Source: Rhodospirillales bacterium
GTDB lineage: Bacteria > Pseudomonadota > Alphaproteobacteria > Acetobacterales > Acetobacteraceae
Direction: 5' to 3'
Assembly (NCBI GenBank): GCA_018971455.1
Contig: JAGXAV010000165.1
Span: 1-5,731, forward strand
Length of the DNA: 5,731 nt
Under the pieces are notes generated by a model. The model did no database searches. It saw nothing but the letters and a program-made list of their open reading frames with translations, and was not told the DNA's origin. Both the position numbers and the translations under genes were made by a program. Positions 1 through 4,921 of the stretch are shown here, in pieces. The first letter of the stretch is position 1. Each line of letters opens with the position of its first letter.

Positions 1-94
1 ATCGGAGCAATCCCCGCCGCTCATCGAGCGCGGGCGGCGAGGGTTCGGGGGAAACCTCGGTCGGACGCAGCAGGCTTTCGAAGAAGGCGAACAT
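1..94 (-). CDS. N-terminus of a probable ABC transporter (membrane + ATPase fusion), partial
   Basis: Only the first 31 codons are inside the window. The protein starts MFAFFESLLRPTE, continues with a proline-rich linker (residues 16-21) and reaches a GLL segment at 28-30 as the window ends. A short amphipathic start followed by an acidic/proline linker and then GLL(x)F-type sequence is, from memory, common at the N-terminus of alphaproteobacterial half-transporters that fuse six membrane helices to an ATP-binding domain. No catalytic motif is visible, so the family call is tentative. The ATG at 94 is the first in-frame start; the other nearby ATGs on this strand (104, 116) are out of frame. 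No convincing Shine-Dalgarno precedes it (TGCTGCGGA directly abuts the ATG). It diverges from greB with 79 bp between the starts. A different membrane or cytosolic protein cannot be excluded. Confidence 0.45.
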   Translation of the reverse strand, partial: MFAFFESLLRPTEVSPEPSPPALDERRGLLR

Positions 95-99
95 TCCGC

Positions 100-129
100 A
101 GCATGGAGAAAGCCATGCGGCAGCGTCAA
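100..129 (-). promoter_or_regulatory. Candidate sigma-70-type promoter for the leftward partial gene
   Basis: On the minus strand TTGACG (plus positions 124-129) matches the -35 consensus at five of six bases. An 18-nt spacer leads to CATGCT (100-105), a weak -10 with three of six matches. A start site about seven bases further on would fall at or next to the ATG at 94, which would fit the lack of a ribosome binding site there. The -10 half is weak, so this is a prediction only. Confidence 0.25.
101..118. repeat. Perfect 6-bp inverted repeat GCATGG-N6-CCATGC, possible operator
   Basis: GCATGG (101-106) and CCATGC (113-118) are exact reverse complements separated by six A/G-rich bases. Beyond one mismatched position the symmetry resumes, with GC at 98-99 pairing with GC at 120-121. 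A third copy of GCATGG lies at 141-146, exactly 40 bp from the first. The inverted repeat sits between the candidate -35 and -10 elements of the leftward gene, a classic repressor position. It could equally fold as a small hairpin or be chance. No regulator is encoded in the window. Confidence 0.35.
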
Positions 130-137
130 ACGCCGCC

Positions 138-167
138 TGGGCATGGCTGGCCGTCCCGCGCTATAGG
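138..167 (+). promoter_or_regulatory. Candidate promoter for greB
   Basis: TGGGCA (138-143, four of six matches to TTGACA) and TATAGG (162-167, four of six to TATAAT) are separated by 18 bp. TATAGG is the most A/T-rich hexamer in the surrounding DNA. Transcription starting about seven bases past the -10 would begin at or beside the A of the greB ATG at 174, implying little or no leader. The alternative reading is that AGGG at 165-168 is a weak ribosome binding site and the real promoter is further upstream. Confidence 0.25.
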
Positions 168-173
168 GCCGCC

Positions 174-704
174 ATGAACGACGACGAGGATGACGCCCCG
201 CCGCCGCCCGGCGGGAAGAACTACATCTCCCCCGCGGGACATGCCCGCATGGTGGCGGAGCTGCACGCGCTGATGCGGGTGGAGCGGCCGAAAGTGGTGG
301 AGATCGTCTCCTGGGCCGCCGGCAATGGCGACCGCTCGGAGAATGGCGACTATCTCTACGGCAAGAAGCGCCTGCGCGAGATCGACCGCCGCGCCCGCTT
401 CCTCGGCAAGCGGCTCGACATCGCCGAGATCGTCGAGCCCTGGGCCCAGCCCGACCCGACGCGGATATTCTTCGGCGCCGCCGTCACCTACCTCGATGCC
501 AATGACGTCACGCGGCGCGTCACCATCCTGGGCGTGGACGAGGCGGAGATCAGCCGCGGCGAGGTCAGTCTTGCCTCGCCGATCGCGCGCGCGCTGCTGC
601 GCGGGCGGGTGGGAGACGTGGTGCGCATGCAGACTCCGCGGGGCATCGAGGAGGTCGAAATCCTCGACATCAGCTATCCGCCGGCGCCTCAGGCGACGCC
701 CTGA
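174..704 (+). CDS. greB: Transcript cleavage factor GreB (GreA/GreB family)
   Basis: GreB binds RNA polymerase in the secondary channel and stimulates cleavage of backtracked RNA so that arrested elongation complexes can restart. The 176-aa protein has an acidic, proline-rich tail (1-14), an N-terminal coiled-coil domain (about 17-90) and a C-terminal FKBP-like domain (about 97-168). The diagnostic tip motif GDRSENGDY lies at 52-60; D53 and E56 correspond to the acidic pair (D41/E44 in E. coli Gre factors) that helps position the catalytic metal. YGKKRLREID at 62-71 is typical of GreB rather than GreA. The C-terminal SPIARALL (135-142) and GD/TPRG (147-157) match the family, and the length fits. 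ATG at 174 is the first usable start; a ribosome binding site is at best AGGG. The 3' end overlaps by 16 bp, tail to tail, the last gene of the leftward operon, and no intrinsic terminator separates them. Confidence 0.93.
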   Translation: MNDDEDDAPPPPGGKNYISPAGHARMVAELHALMRVERPKVVEIVSWAAGNGDRSENGDYLYGKKRLREIDRRARFLGKRLDIAEIVEPWAQPDPTRIFFGAAVTYLDANDVTRRVTILGVDEAEISRGEVSLASPIARALLRGRVGDVVRMQTPRGIEEVEILDISYPPAPQATP

Positions 705-1213
705 CGGATGTCCCGCAGGTAGCGCTGCTTTTCGGCGTCACCGCGTGGCGAGGCCAGGTAGCGCCGCCAGGCCTGCTGCTCGTGGCACACCACGCCCAGT
801 TCCCAAACGCAGAACGTGCCACGATGCGGCCCGGGCTGGTCGAATGGCGCGAAGACTGGCGCGGCGGCGCCATGGACGGCGTAGATGGTTTCCCACACCT
901 CGTTCTCTTTGCGCCAGGTAGCGGCCAGCAGGAAGCAGAAATCGGCCGAGCAGCGGTGCAGCACGACGAAGCCGAGCTGTCGCGCGATGTCGAGCCGATG
1001 GGAAGCCGCCTCGGCTTCGAGGAAGCCGCGCGCCGCCGCGCGCAATGCGGGCGACACCGGCAGCCCGGCTTCGGCGACGTCGTACCATTTCAGGTAGGCG
1101 TTCGCCAGCACCAGCAGCGGCGCGGCCGTGATGTGCTTGTCGCGATGCACATAGGCCGGCGCGACATTCGAGATTGCGGAAAAATCCAGCCCTGCGTCGA
1201 TCGGATCGGCCAT
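689..1213 (-). CDS. Uncharacterised 174-aa protein, last gene of the acyl-CoA dehydrogenase operon
   Basis: I do not recognise this family. The protein starts MADPIDAGLDFSAIS and looks cytosolic: no signal peptide, and no clear membrane span, although residues 79-99 are fairly hydrophobic. It is rich in aromatic residues, with four cysteines (C88, C93, C135, C143) and seven histidines. Conserved-looking stretches are YVHRDKHI (21-28), AYLKWYDV (39-46), LHRCSADFCF (85-94), TWRKENEVWETIY (99-111) and CVWELGVVCHEQ (135-146), ending in a charged helix-like segment (150-170). The paired Cys/His could bind a metal, but no standard motif is present. ATG at 1213 is chosen because GGAGG lies six bases upstream (1220-1224) and the gene begins 16 bp after the DUF6285-like stop; an open frame up to 1339 would overlap that gene. 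Co-transcription with the dehydrogenase/kinase genes is the only functional clue. Its 3' end overlaps greB. Confidence 0.8.
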   Translation of the reverse strand: MADPIDAGLDFSAISNVAPAYVHRDKHITAAPLLVLANAYLKWYDVAEAGLPVSPALRAAARGFLEAEAASHRLDIARQLGFVVLHRCSADFCFLLAATWRKENEVWETIYAVHGAAAPVFAPFDQPGPHRGTFCVWELGVVCHEQQAWRRYLASPRGDAEKQRYLRDIRQGVA

Positions 1214-1219
1214 CGGCCC

Positions 1220-1224
1220 CCTCC
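1220..1224 (-). promoter_or_regulatory. Strong ribosome binding site fixing the start at 1213
   Basis: The minus strand reads GGGGGAGGGGG in the 16-bp gap between the DUF6285-like stop and the next ATG. GGAGG is six bases from that ATG. This favours the 174-aa start over a 216-aa upstream start embedded in the preceding gene. Confidence 0.65.
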
Positions 1225-1229
1225 CCCAC

Positions 1230-1568
1230 TCAGCCAAGCGCCTTCGGTGCGCTGATCCGGCAGCGCGCCTCGGCAAGGGCGCGCAGCGACGCGGCGATGC
1301 GGTCGTGATCGGCGCTGCCCGGATCATGCGCGCCGGCACGAATGGCGGCGCACAGTGCCGCCACGTCGCCCAGCTCCCGCACCGCCGCGTGCACGGCCGC
1401 GGCGGCGGGCCCGTCCTCGCGCCGGGCGATCGCCATGGCGTTGGCGACCATCAGCGCCTTGAAGCGGGCATCCCCGGTCAGCGCCGGGATCACCGCCTCC
1501 ATCAGCGTCGTCCGCGCGATCTCCAGCAGCGCCCGCGTGTCCGGCGCCTCGTGCCCATCCCAGCTCAT
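1230..1568 (-). CDS. DUF6285-like small protein (LvaB-like kinase partner)
   Basis: This 112-aa cytosolic, probably all-helical protein has the pattern I associate with DUF6285: a helix ending in a VIPAL block (26-30), then an RFKALMVANAMAIARRE stretch (35-51), then two further alanine-rich helices (56-78, 88-103). Genes of this type commonly sit directly after an APH-fold kinase and near an acyl-CoA dehydrogenase, as here. In the Pseudomonas putida levulinate pathway the small protein LvaB is required for activity of the kinase LvaA, which phosphorylates 4-hydroxyvaleryl-CoA. By position and size this is the LvaB counterpart, an inference without alignment. ATG at 1568 overlaps the kinase stop by 4 nt (ATGA), and GAGGG lies just upstream, so translation is likely coupled and the two proteins made in similar amounts. 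A frame open up to 1730 lies inside the kinase gene and is not used. Confidence 0.8.
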   Translation of the reverse strand: MSWDGHEAPDTRALLEIARTTLMEAVIPALTGDARFKALMVANAMAIARREDGPAAAAVHAAVRELGDVAALCAAIRAGAHDPGSADHDRIAASLRALAEARCRISAPKALG

Positions 1569-2539
1569 GCCGCCCTCGCCATCACCGCGCGCATCACGTC
1601 GAGTTCCAGCTCGGGAACGATGTGGCCGGTGAGGGCCAGCTCCAGACTCGGCTCGGCGCCGGAGATGTGCCGCTCCGCCTGGTCGATCGCCACCACCGCC
1701 CAGCGGATCGCCGCGGCGATTTCCCACCACGCGACGCGCGCCGGATCAACGCGCCGGCCGGACGCCGCCTCGTACGCCGCGACGAAGGGCGCGCGCGGCC
1801 CGACCCCGCCGACCTCGCCGGGGCCGCCGAAACGCCAGCAGCGCGCGCAGAGCCAGCCGATATCCTCGTGCGGATCGCCCCAGGCGGCGAATTCCCAATC
1901 CAGGATCCCGCTGATGCCGGCCTCGGTGGCCATGTAGTTGCCGGTGCGGAAATCATTGTGGCAGAGCACGGTCGCCGCCGGCGGGGGCGCGCTGATTTCC
2001 AGCTGGCGCAGGCCCCATTCGAGCATCGGCCGCGGCAGACGCCCGGCATCGAGCAGCACCCGCATTGCGGCCACGAAGCGCCGGCAGGGATCGGACGCCG
2101 GCTCTCCGAGAAACGGCAGATCGGCGCGTGGCGGCACGATGGAATGAATGCGGGCCAGCTCCCGCCCGAGAGCGGCGACCAGCGCCTGCCGTCCGCCAGC
2201 CAGCGTCTCGCTGCGCACCACGCGATGCGCCGCGGCCAGCCCGTCGACGCGGCGCATGATGAAGAACGGCGCACCGATGACGGAGCGATCCGTGCAGAGG
2301 CGCAGCGGTTCGGGCACCGTGACGCCGGCCGCATGCGCCGCGCGCAGCAGGTGAAACTCCTCGGCGCGCGAGCGGCTCACGGCGAGCGTGGCGGCGGCAT
2401 CGGTGCGCAGCACCCAGCGCTGCGCCTGCCCGCCGGCGAGCACGTCGAGCGCCCAGTTCTGCTGGATGGCGCCGCCGGAGAGCAGCGCCATGCCGGTGAT
2501 CTCTGCACCCAGCCAGGCGGCGAGGGCGGGCTTATCCAT
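1565..2539 (-). CDS. APH-fold phosphotransferase, LvaA-like hydroxyacyl-CoA kinase candidate
   Basis: A 324-aa kinase with the aminoglycoside/choline phosphotransferase fold. The N-lobe has a glycine-containing nucleotide loop (SGGAIQQNW, 21-29) and WVLRTD (42-47), where arginine R45 stands at the usual lysine strand. The hinge region is FFIMRRVDG (92-100). The catalytic loop is CHNDFRTGN (193-201), with D196 as likely base and N201 as metal ligand. The DFG-equivalent is GILDWEFAAWGDPHEDIGWL (211-230), with D214 as metal ligand. The family includes LvaA, which phosphorylates the 4-hydroxyl of 4-hydroxyvaleryl-CoA, and the kinase domains of ACAD10/ACAD11; the gene context supports that branch rather than antibiotic resistance. 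The actual substrate is unknown. ATG at 2539 overlaps the dehydrogenase stop by 8 nt; only a weak GGGA lies upstream, so coupling is likely. The stop overlaps the next start by 4 nt. Confidence 0.88.
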   Translation of the reverse strand: MDKPALAAWLGAEITGMALLSGGAIQQNWALDVLAGGQAQRWVLRTDAAATLAVSRSRAEEFHLLRAAHAAGVTVPEPLRLCTDRSVIGAPFFIMRRVDGLAAAHRVVRSETLAGGRQALVAALGRELARIHSIVPPRADLPFLGEPASDPCRRFVAAMRVLLDAGRLPRPMLEWGLRQLEISAPPPAATVLCHNDFRTGNYMATEAGISGILDWEFAAWGDPHEDIGWLCARCWRFGGPGEVGGVGPRAPFVAAYEAASGRRVDPARVAWWEIAAAIRWAVVAIDQAERHISGAEPSLELALTGHIVPELELDVMRAVMARAA

Positions 2540-3752
2540 GGGCGACGTCCCAGCGATGGAAGTCCTTCCCCTCGCGCCGGCGCGCCCCGGCCAGCACCAT
2601 GCGGTGCACCTCGCTCGCGCCGTCCACCAGCCGCGCCTGGCGGGCATAGCGGTAGATCCACTCGATCACCGTGTCCTTGGAATAGCCGCGCGCGCCGAGC
2701 AGTTGCAGGGCGGTGTCGGCGGCGCGATGGAGGGCATCGGCGACGACGATCTTGGCCATCGAGATCTCGCTGCGCGCGAAATCCCCCTGCTCGAGCTTCC
2801 AGGCGGCCTTCATGGTCAGCAGCCGGCCGATCTCGATATCCATCGTGGCCTGGCCGATGAGCCCCTGCACGCTCTCGCGATCGATCAGGCGCTGCCCGAA
2901 GGAGCGCCGCTGCTCGGCATAGGCGATGGCGATCTCGATCGAGCGGCGCGCCAGGCCCAGCCAGCGCATGCAATGCGTCAGGCGGGCCGGGCCGAGGCGC
3001 ATCTGCGTGATCTTGAGCCCGTCGCCGATCGCCAACAGCCGGTTCTCGTCGGGAATCTGCAACCCGTCGAAACGCAGTTCGCAATGCCCGCCATGCTCCT
3101 CCGGCCCCATGATGGGAATGCGCCGCACGATCTCCCAGCCCGGCTGGTCGGCGTGGAAGAGGAAGGCGGTCAGGCCGCGGCGGGCATCGTCGGAGGTGCG
3201 GGCGATGAGAATGAAATGCTGCGCCGCCGCGGCCCCGGTGATGAACCATTTGCGCCCGCGCACCACCCAGCCCGAACCGGTGCGCGTCGCGAAGGTGGTG
3301 GTCAGCGAGGGGTCGGAGCCGCAGCCCGCGCCATCCTCGTCCATCGGCTCGGTCATCACGAAGCTGCTCTGCACGTGCCCCTCGGCGATCGGGCGCAACC
3401 AGACGCGCTGCTGCTCGGGGGTCGCCGCCTGGGCGAGCACGCGCATGTTGCCGTCATCGGGTGCTGCGGCGTGGAACACCACGGGGCCGAAGATCGAGCG
3501 GTTCATCTCCTCGTAGCAGGCGGCGAGCGCGGTCATGCCGAGGCCGAGCCCGCCAAACGCGGGCGCGACGCCGAGGGCCCACAGCCCGGCCGCGCGCGCC
3601 TCGGCCCGCAGCGCGCGGAGCAGGCCGGGGGCGATATTCTCGTGCTCGTCGTAATTGGCGGGGTCGCCCTCCAGCGGCAGCAGACGCGCCTCGACGAAGG
3701 CGCGAATGCGCCCGCGCAGCGCATCGATTTCGGGCGACAGTGCAAATTCCAT
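2532..3752 (-). CDS. Acyl-CoA dehydrogenase, ACAD10/11-like (LvaC-type)
   Basis: A 406-aa FAD enzyme of full family length, expected to act on acyl-CoA thioesters in the cytosol. The helical N-terminal domain spans about 1-125. The flavin/substrate strand is SFVMTEP (130-136), then an extended loop with DEDGAGCGSDPS (138-149) and VRGRKWFITGA (164-174). The C-terminal helical domain has QRRSFGQRL (281-289), QGLIGQATMD (296-305) and LLGARGYSKD (351-360). The position of the catalytic base of classical enzymes (Glu of the YEGT motif) is occupied by D377 in VDGASEVHR (376-384), the pattern of the ACAD10/11 branch. ATG at 3752 is supported by GGAGGT six bases upstream. It is the first gene of a coupled set with a kinase and a DUF6285-like protein. 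In P. putida the homologue LvaC works after phosphorylation of the 4-hydroxyl. A conventional dehydrogenase role on branched or long acyl-CoA is also possible. Confidence 0.93.
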   Translation of the reverse strand: MEFALSPEIDALRGRIRAFVEARLLPLEGDPANYDEHENIAPGLLRALRAEARAAGLWALGVAPAFGGLGLGMTALAACYEEMNRSIFGPVVFHAAAPDDGNMRVLAQAATPEQQRVWLRPIAEGHVQSSFVMTEPMDEDGAGCGSDPSLTTTFATRTGSGWVVRGRKWFITGAAAAQHFILIARTSDDARRGLTAFLFHADQPGWEIVRRIPIMGPEEHGGHCELRFDGLQIPDENRLLAIGDGLKITQMRLGPARLTHCMRWLGLARRSIEIAIAYAEQRRSFGQRLIDRESVQGLIGQATMDIEIGRLLTMKAAWKLEQGDFARSEISMAKIVVADALHRAADTALQLLGARGYSKDTVIEWIYRYARQARLVDGASEVHRMVLAGARRREGKDFHRWDVAHG

Positions 3753-3757
3753 GTCCG

Positions 3758-3763
3758 ACCTCC
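3758..3763 (-). promoter_or_regulatory. Strong ribosome binding site of the acyl-CoA dehydrogenase gene
   Basis: The minus strand reads GGAGGTCGGACATG. GGAGG is a near-perfect Shine-Dalgarno at good spacing and decides the start at 3752. It is one of only two strong sites in the window, the other being that of the 174-aa gene. Confidence 0.7.
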
Positions 3764-3767
3764 GCAG

Positions 3768-3789
3768 CCGCGCGGCCAGTGGCGCGCGG
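3768..3789 (-). other. GC-rich hairpin just upstream of the dehydrogenase ribosome binding site
   Basis: The arms CCGCGCG (3768-3774 on the plus strand) and CGCGCGG (3783-3789) form a perfect 7-bp stem with an 8-nt loop inside the 64-bp gap between the lipid kinase and dehydrogenase genes. In the minus-strand RNA the stem ends four bases before the GGAGGT. There is no run of U after it, so it is not a standard intrinsic terminator. It could limit read-through, stabilise a processed 5' end or affect ribosome access. Chance is a real alternative at this GC content. Confidence 0.3.
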
Positions 3790-3816
3790 GCTTGGAGGAT
3801 ATCTAGCCCGTCTTGT

Positions 3817-4803
3817 TCACAGCCCGCCAGCGACCGGCCAGCGCCGGGCGGGTGCCGCGGATGTCCCGGCCACCAGACTGCCGACCACAATGCTGAGCGG
3901 CTGCGTCGCGTCGTGGATGGCGATCGGCCCGACGCCGGCAGGGTCGCCATCGGCCTGCGCCGGAATATCGGCCGACAATATCTCCACCACCGCCGCGCGG
4001 ACCAGCCGCACCCCCGGCATGATGGCCAGCCGGTTGAGCGGGAGGGCCGCGCCATAGGCCAGGGCCGCCAGCGGTCCGGTCCGCCCGAACAGGGCGACGG
4101 TGAAGCCGCGCTCGCCCGGGTCGGCCCCCGGCGCCAGCACGTAGCGGCCGGCGTAGAAATGCCCCTTGGTGACGATGACGCTGCCGGCCTCGCAGGCCAC
4201 CCCGTCCAGGCGCAGGCGAATCGGCGGAAAGCCGTAGCGCCCCGCCTCGCGCATGCTCTGCGCCACATAGGCCCCGCGCCCGAGCGCGCGCTTCAGCCCT
4301 GGCGGCAGGTGGTGCACCACCTGGGCGTCGAATCCGGCGCCCAGCATCTGCACGAATAGCCGCGGGCCCAGCGCGCTCTCGGCGATGCCGGGCCAGACCG
4401 TGCGGGTCCGCCCGAAGGCCAGGGCGGCGGCGACCTCGCGCGGGGCGAAAGGCAGGGCGAGCTCATGGGCCAGCACGTTGGCCGTGCCCAGCGGAATGAT
4501 GCCGAGCCGGCAGGGCGAGCCGGCCAGGCCGGCGGCCACCTCGGCAATGGTGCCGTCACCGCCGGCGGCGACCACCAGATTGACGCCCGCCCGGGCCGCC
4601 TCGCGGGCCATTTCGCCACCATGTCCCGCGCGCTGGGTCTCGACGATGTCGAGGCGCACGCCGCTCTGGCTCATCACGTCCAGCACCCGCCACAGCAGCG
4701 CCGCGCGCCGGCGGCCGGCGACTGGGTTGAAGATGATGACCACGCGCCCCTCCGACTCGGTCGCCAGTCGACGACGCAAATGCGCTCCATGCGCCGAAAT
4801 CAT
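3817..4803 (-). CDS. Diacylglycerol kinase-family lipid kinase (YegS/DgkB type)
   Basis: A cytosolic or membrane-peripheral lipid kinase of about 328 aa that transfers phosphate from ATP to the hydroxyl of diacylglycerol, a sphingoid base or a related lipid. Motifs, numbered from the ATG at 4803: VVIIFNPVAGRRR (21-33); the nucleotide-binding AAGGDGT (79-85); IIPLGTANVLAHEL (102-115), where the family usually has GTxNxxA; LGAGFDA (154-160); and AQADGDP (282-288), the catalytic/metal region near the C-terminus. Start choice is uncertain. An ATG at 4836 and a TTG at 4857 are also in frame, but codons between 4836 and 4804 often end in A or T, unlike the body of the gene, and the family normally begins close to the NPxAG strand. 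None of the starts has a good ribosome binding site. It lies 64 bp upstream of the dehydrogenase gene on the same strand and diverges from an LpxH-like gene, fitting a role in envelope lipids. The lipid substrate cannot be read from sequence. Confidence 0.87.
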   Translation of the reverse strand: MISAHGAHLRRRLATESEGRVVIIFNPVAGRRRAALLWRVLDVMSQSGVRLDIVETQRAGHGGEMAREAARAGVNLVVAAGGDGTIAEVAAGLAGSPCRLGIIPLGTANVLAHELALPFAPREVAAALAFGRTRTVWPGIAESALGPRLFVQMLGAGFDAQVVHHLPPGLKRALGRGAYVAQSMREAGRYGFPPIRLRLDGVACEAGSVIVTKGHFYAGRYVLAPGADPGERGFTVALFGRTGPLAALAYGAALPLNRLAIMPGVRLVRAAVVEILSADIPAQADGDPAGVGPIAIHDATQPLSIVVGSLVAGTSAAPARRWPVAGGL

Positions 4804-4843
4804 TGCAGAGAAATGACAGATTGACGGCGGAGCCATGATCTTC

Positions 4844-4855
4844 GCCCGCGCGGGC
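4844..4855. repeat. 12-bp perfect palindrome in the lipid kinase / LpxH-like intergenic region
   Basis: GCCCGCGCGGGC is its own reverse complement and sits in the 118 bp between the divergent starts at 4803 and 4922, beside the most A/T-rich DNA of that gap. It could be an operator shared by the two genes. It is low-complexity G/C and may be chance. I see no convincing -35/-10 pair for either gene in this gap; TTGACG at 4821 on the plus strand lacks a partner. Confidence 0.2.
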
Positions 4856-4921
4856 AAATCCCCGCCAGGTCATGCAAACTTCACGTGCCCGACGCGGCAA
4901 CTGCCGTATTGGCTCGCGCCC

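Noticed and set aside
685..695. Hairpin CGCC-TCA-GGCG as a terminator between the convergent genes
   Set aside because: The stem is only 4 bp, lies within coding sequence of both genes and is not followed by a T-run on either strand.
1214..1339. N-terminal extension of the 174-aa protein to 216 aa
   Set aside because: The extension lies inside the DUF6285-like gene and is Arg/Ala-rich, while the ATG at 1213 has GGAGG six bases upstream.
1565..2539. Aminoglycoside resistance gene
   Set aside because: The fold is shared, but overlap with an acyl-CoA dehydrogenase gene and a DUF6285-like gene points to the LvaA/ACAD11-type branch, and nothing suggests a resistance island.
1622..2860. 412-aa open frame on the plus strand
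   Set aside because: It lies antisense to the kinase and the dehydrogenase 3' end, both of which have clear family motifs. Its translation is low-complexity Arg/Ala/Gly, typical of shadow frames in GC-rich genes.
3798..3805. TAGATA on the minus strand as a -10 element for the dehydrogenase operon
   Set aside because: No acceptable -35 lies 16-18 bp upstream (GGCGGG there), so I do not call a promoter.
2388..3806. 472-aa open frame on the plus strand
   Set aside because: Antisense to the dehydrogenase gene with no recognisable motif; it mirrors the third-position GC bias of the real gene.
3753..4268. N-terminal extension of the acyl-CoA dehydrogenase to 578 aa
   Set aside because: The extra residues overlap the lipid kinase gene in another frame and resemble no known domain; the ATG at 3752 has a strong ribosome binding site and gives normal family length.
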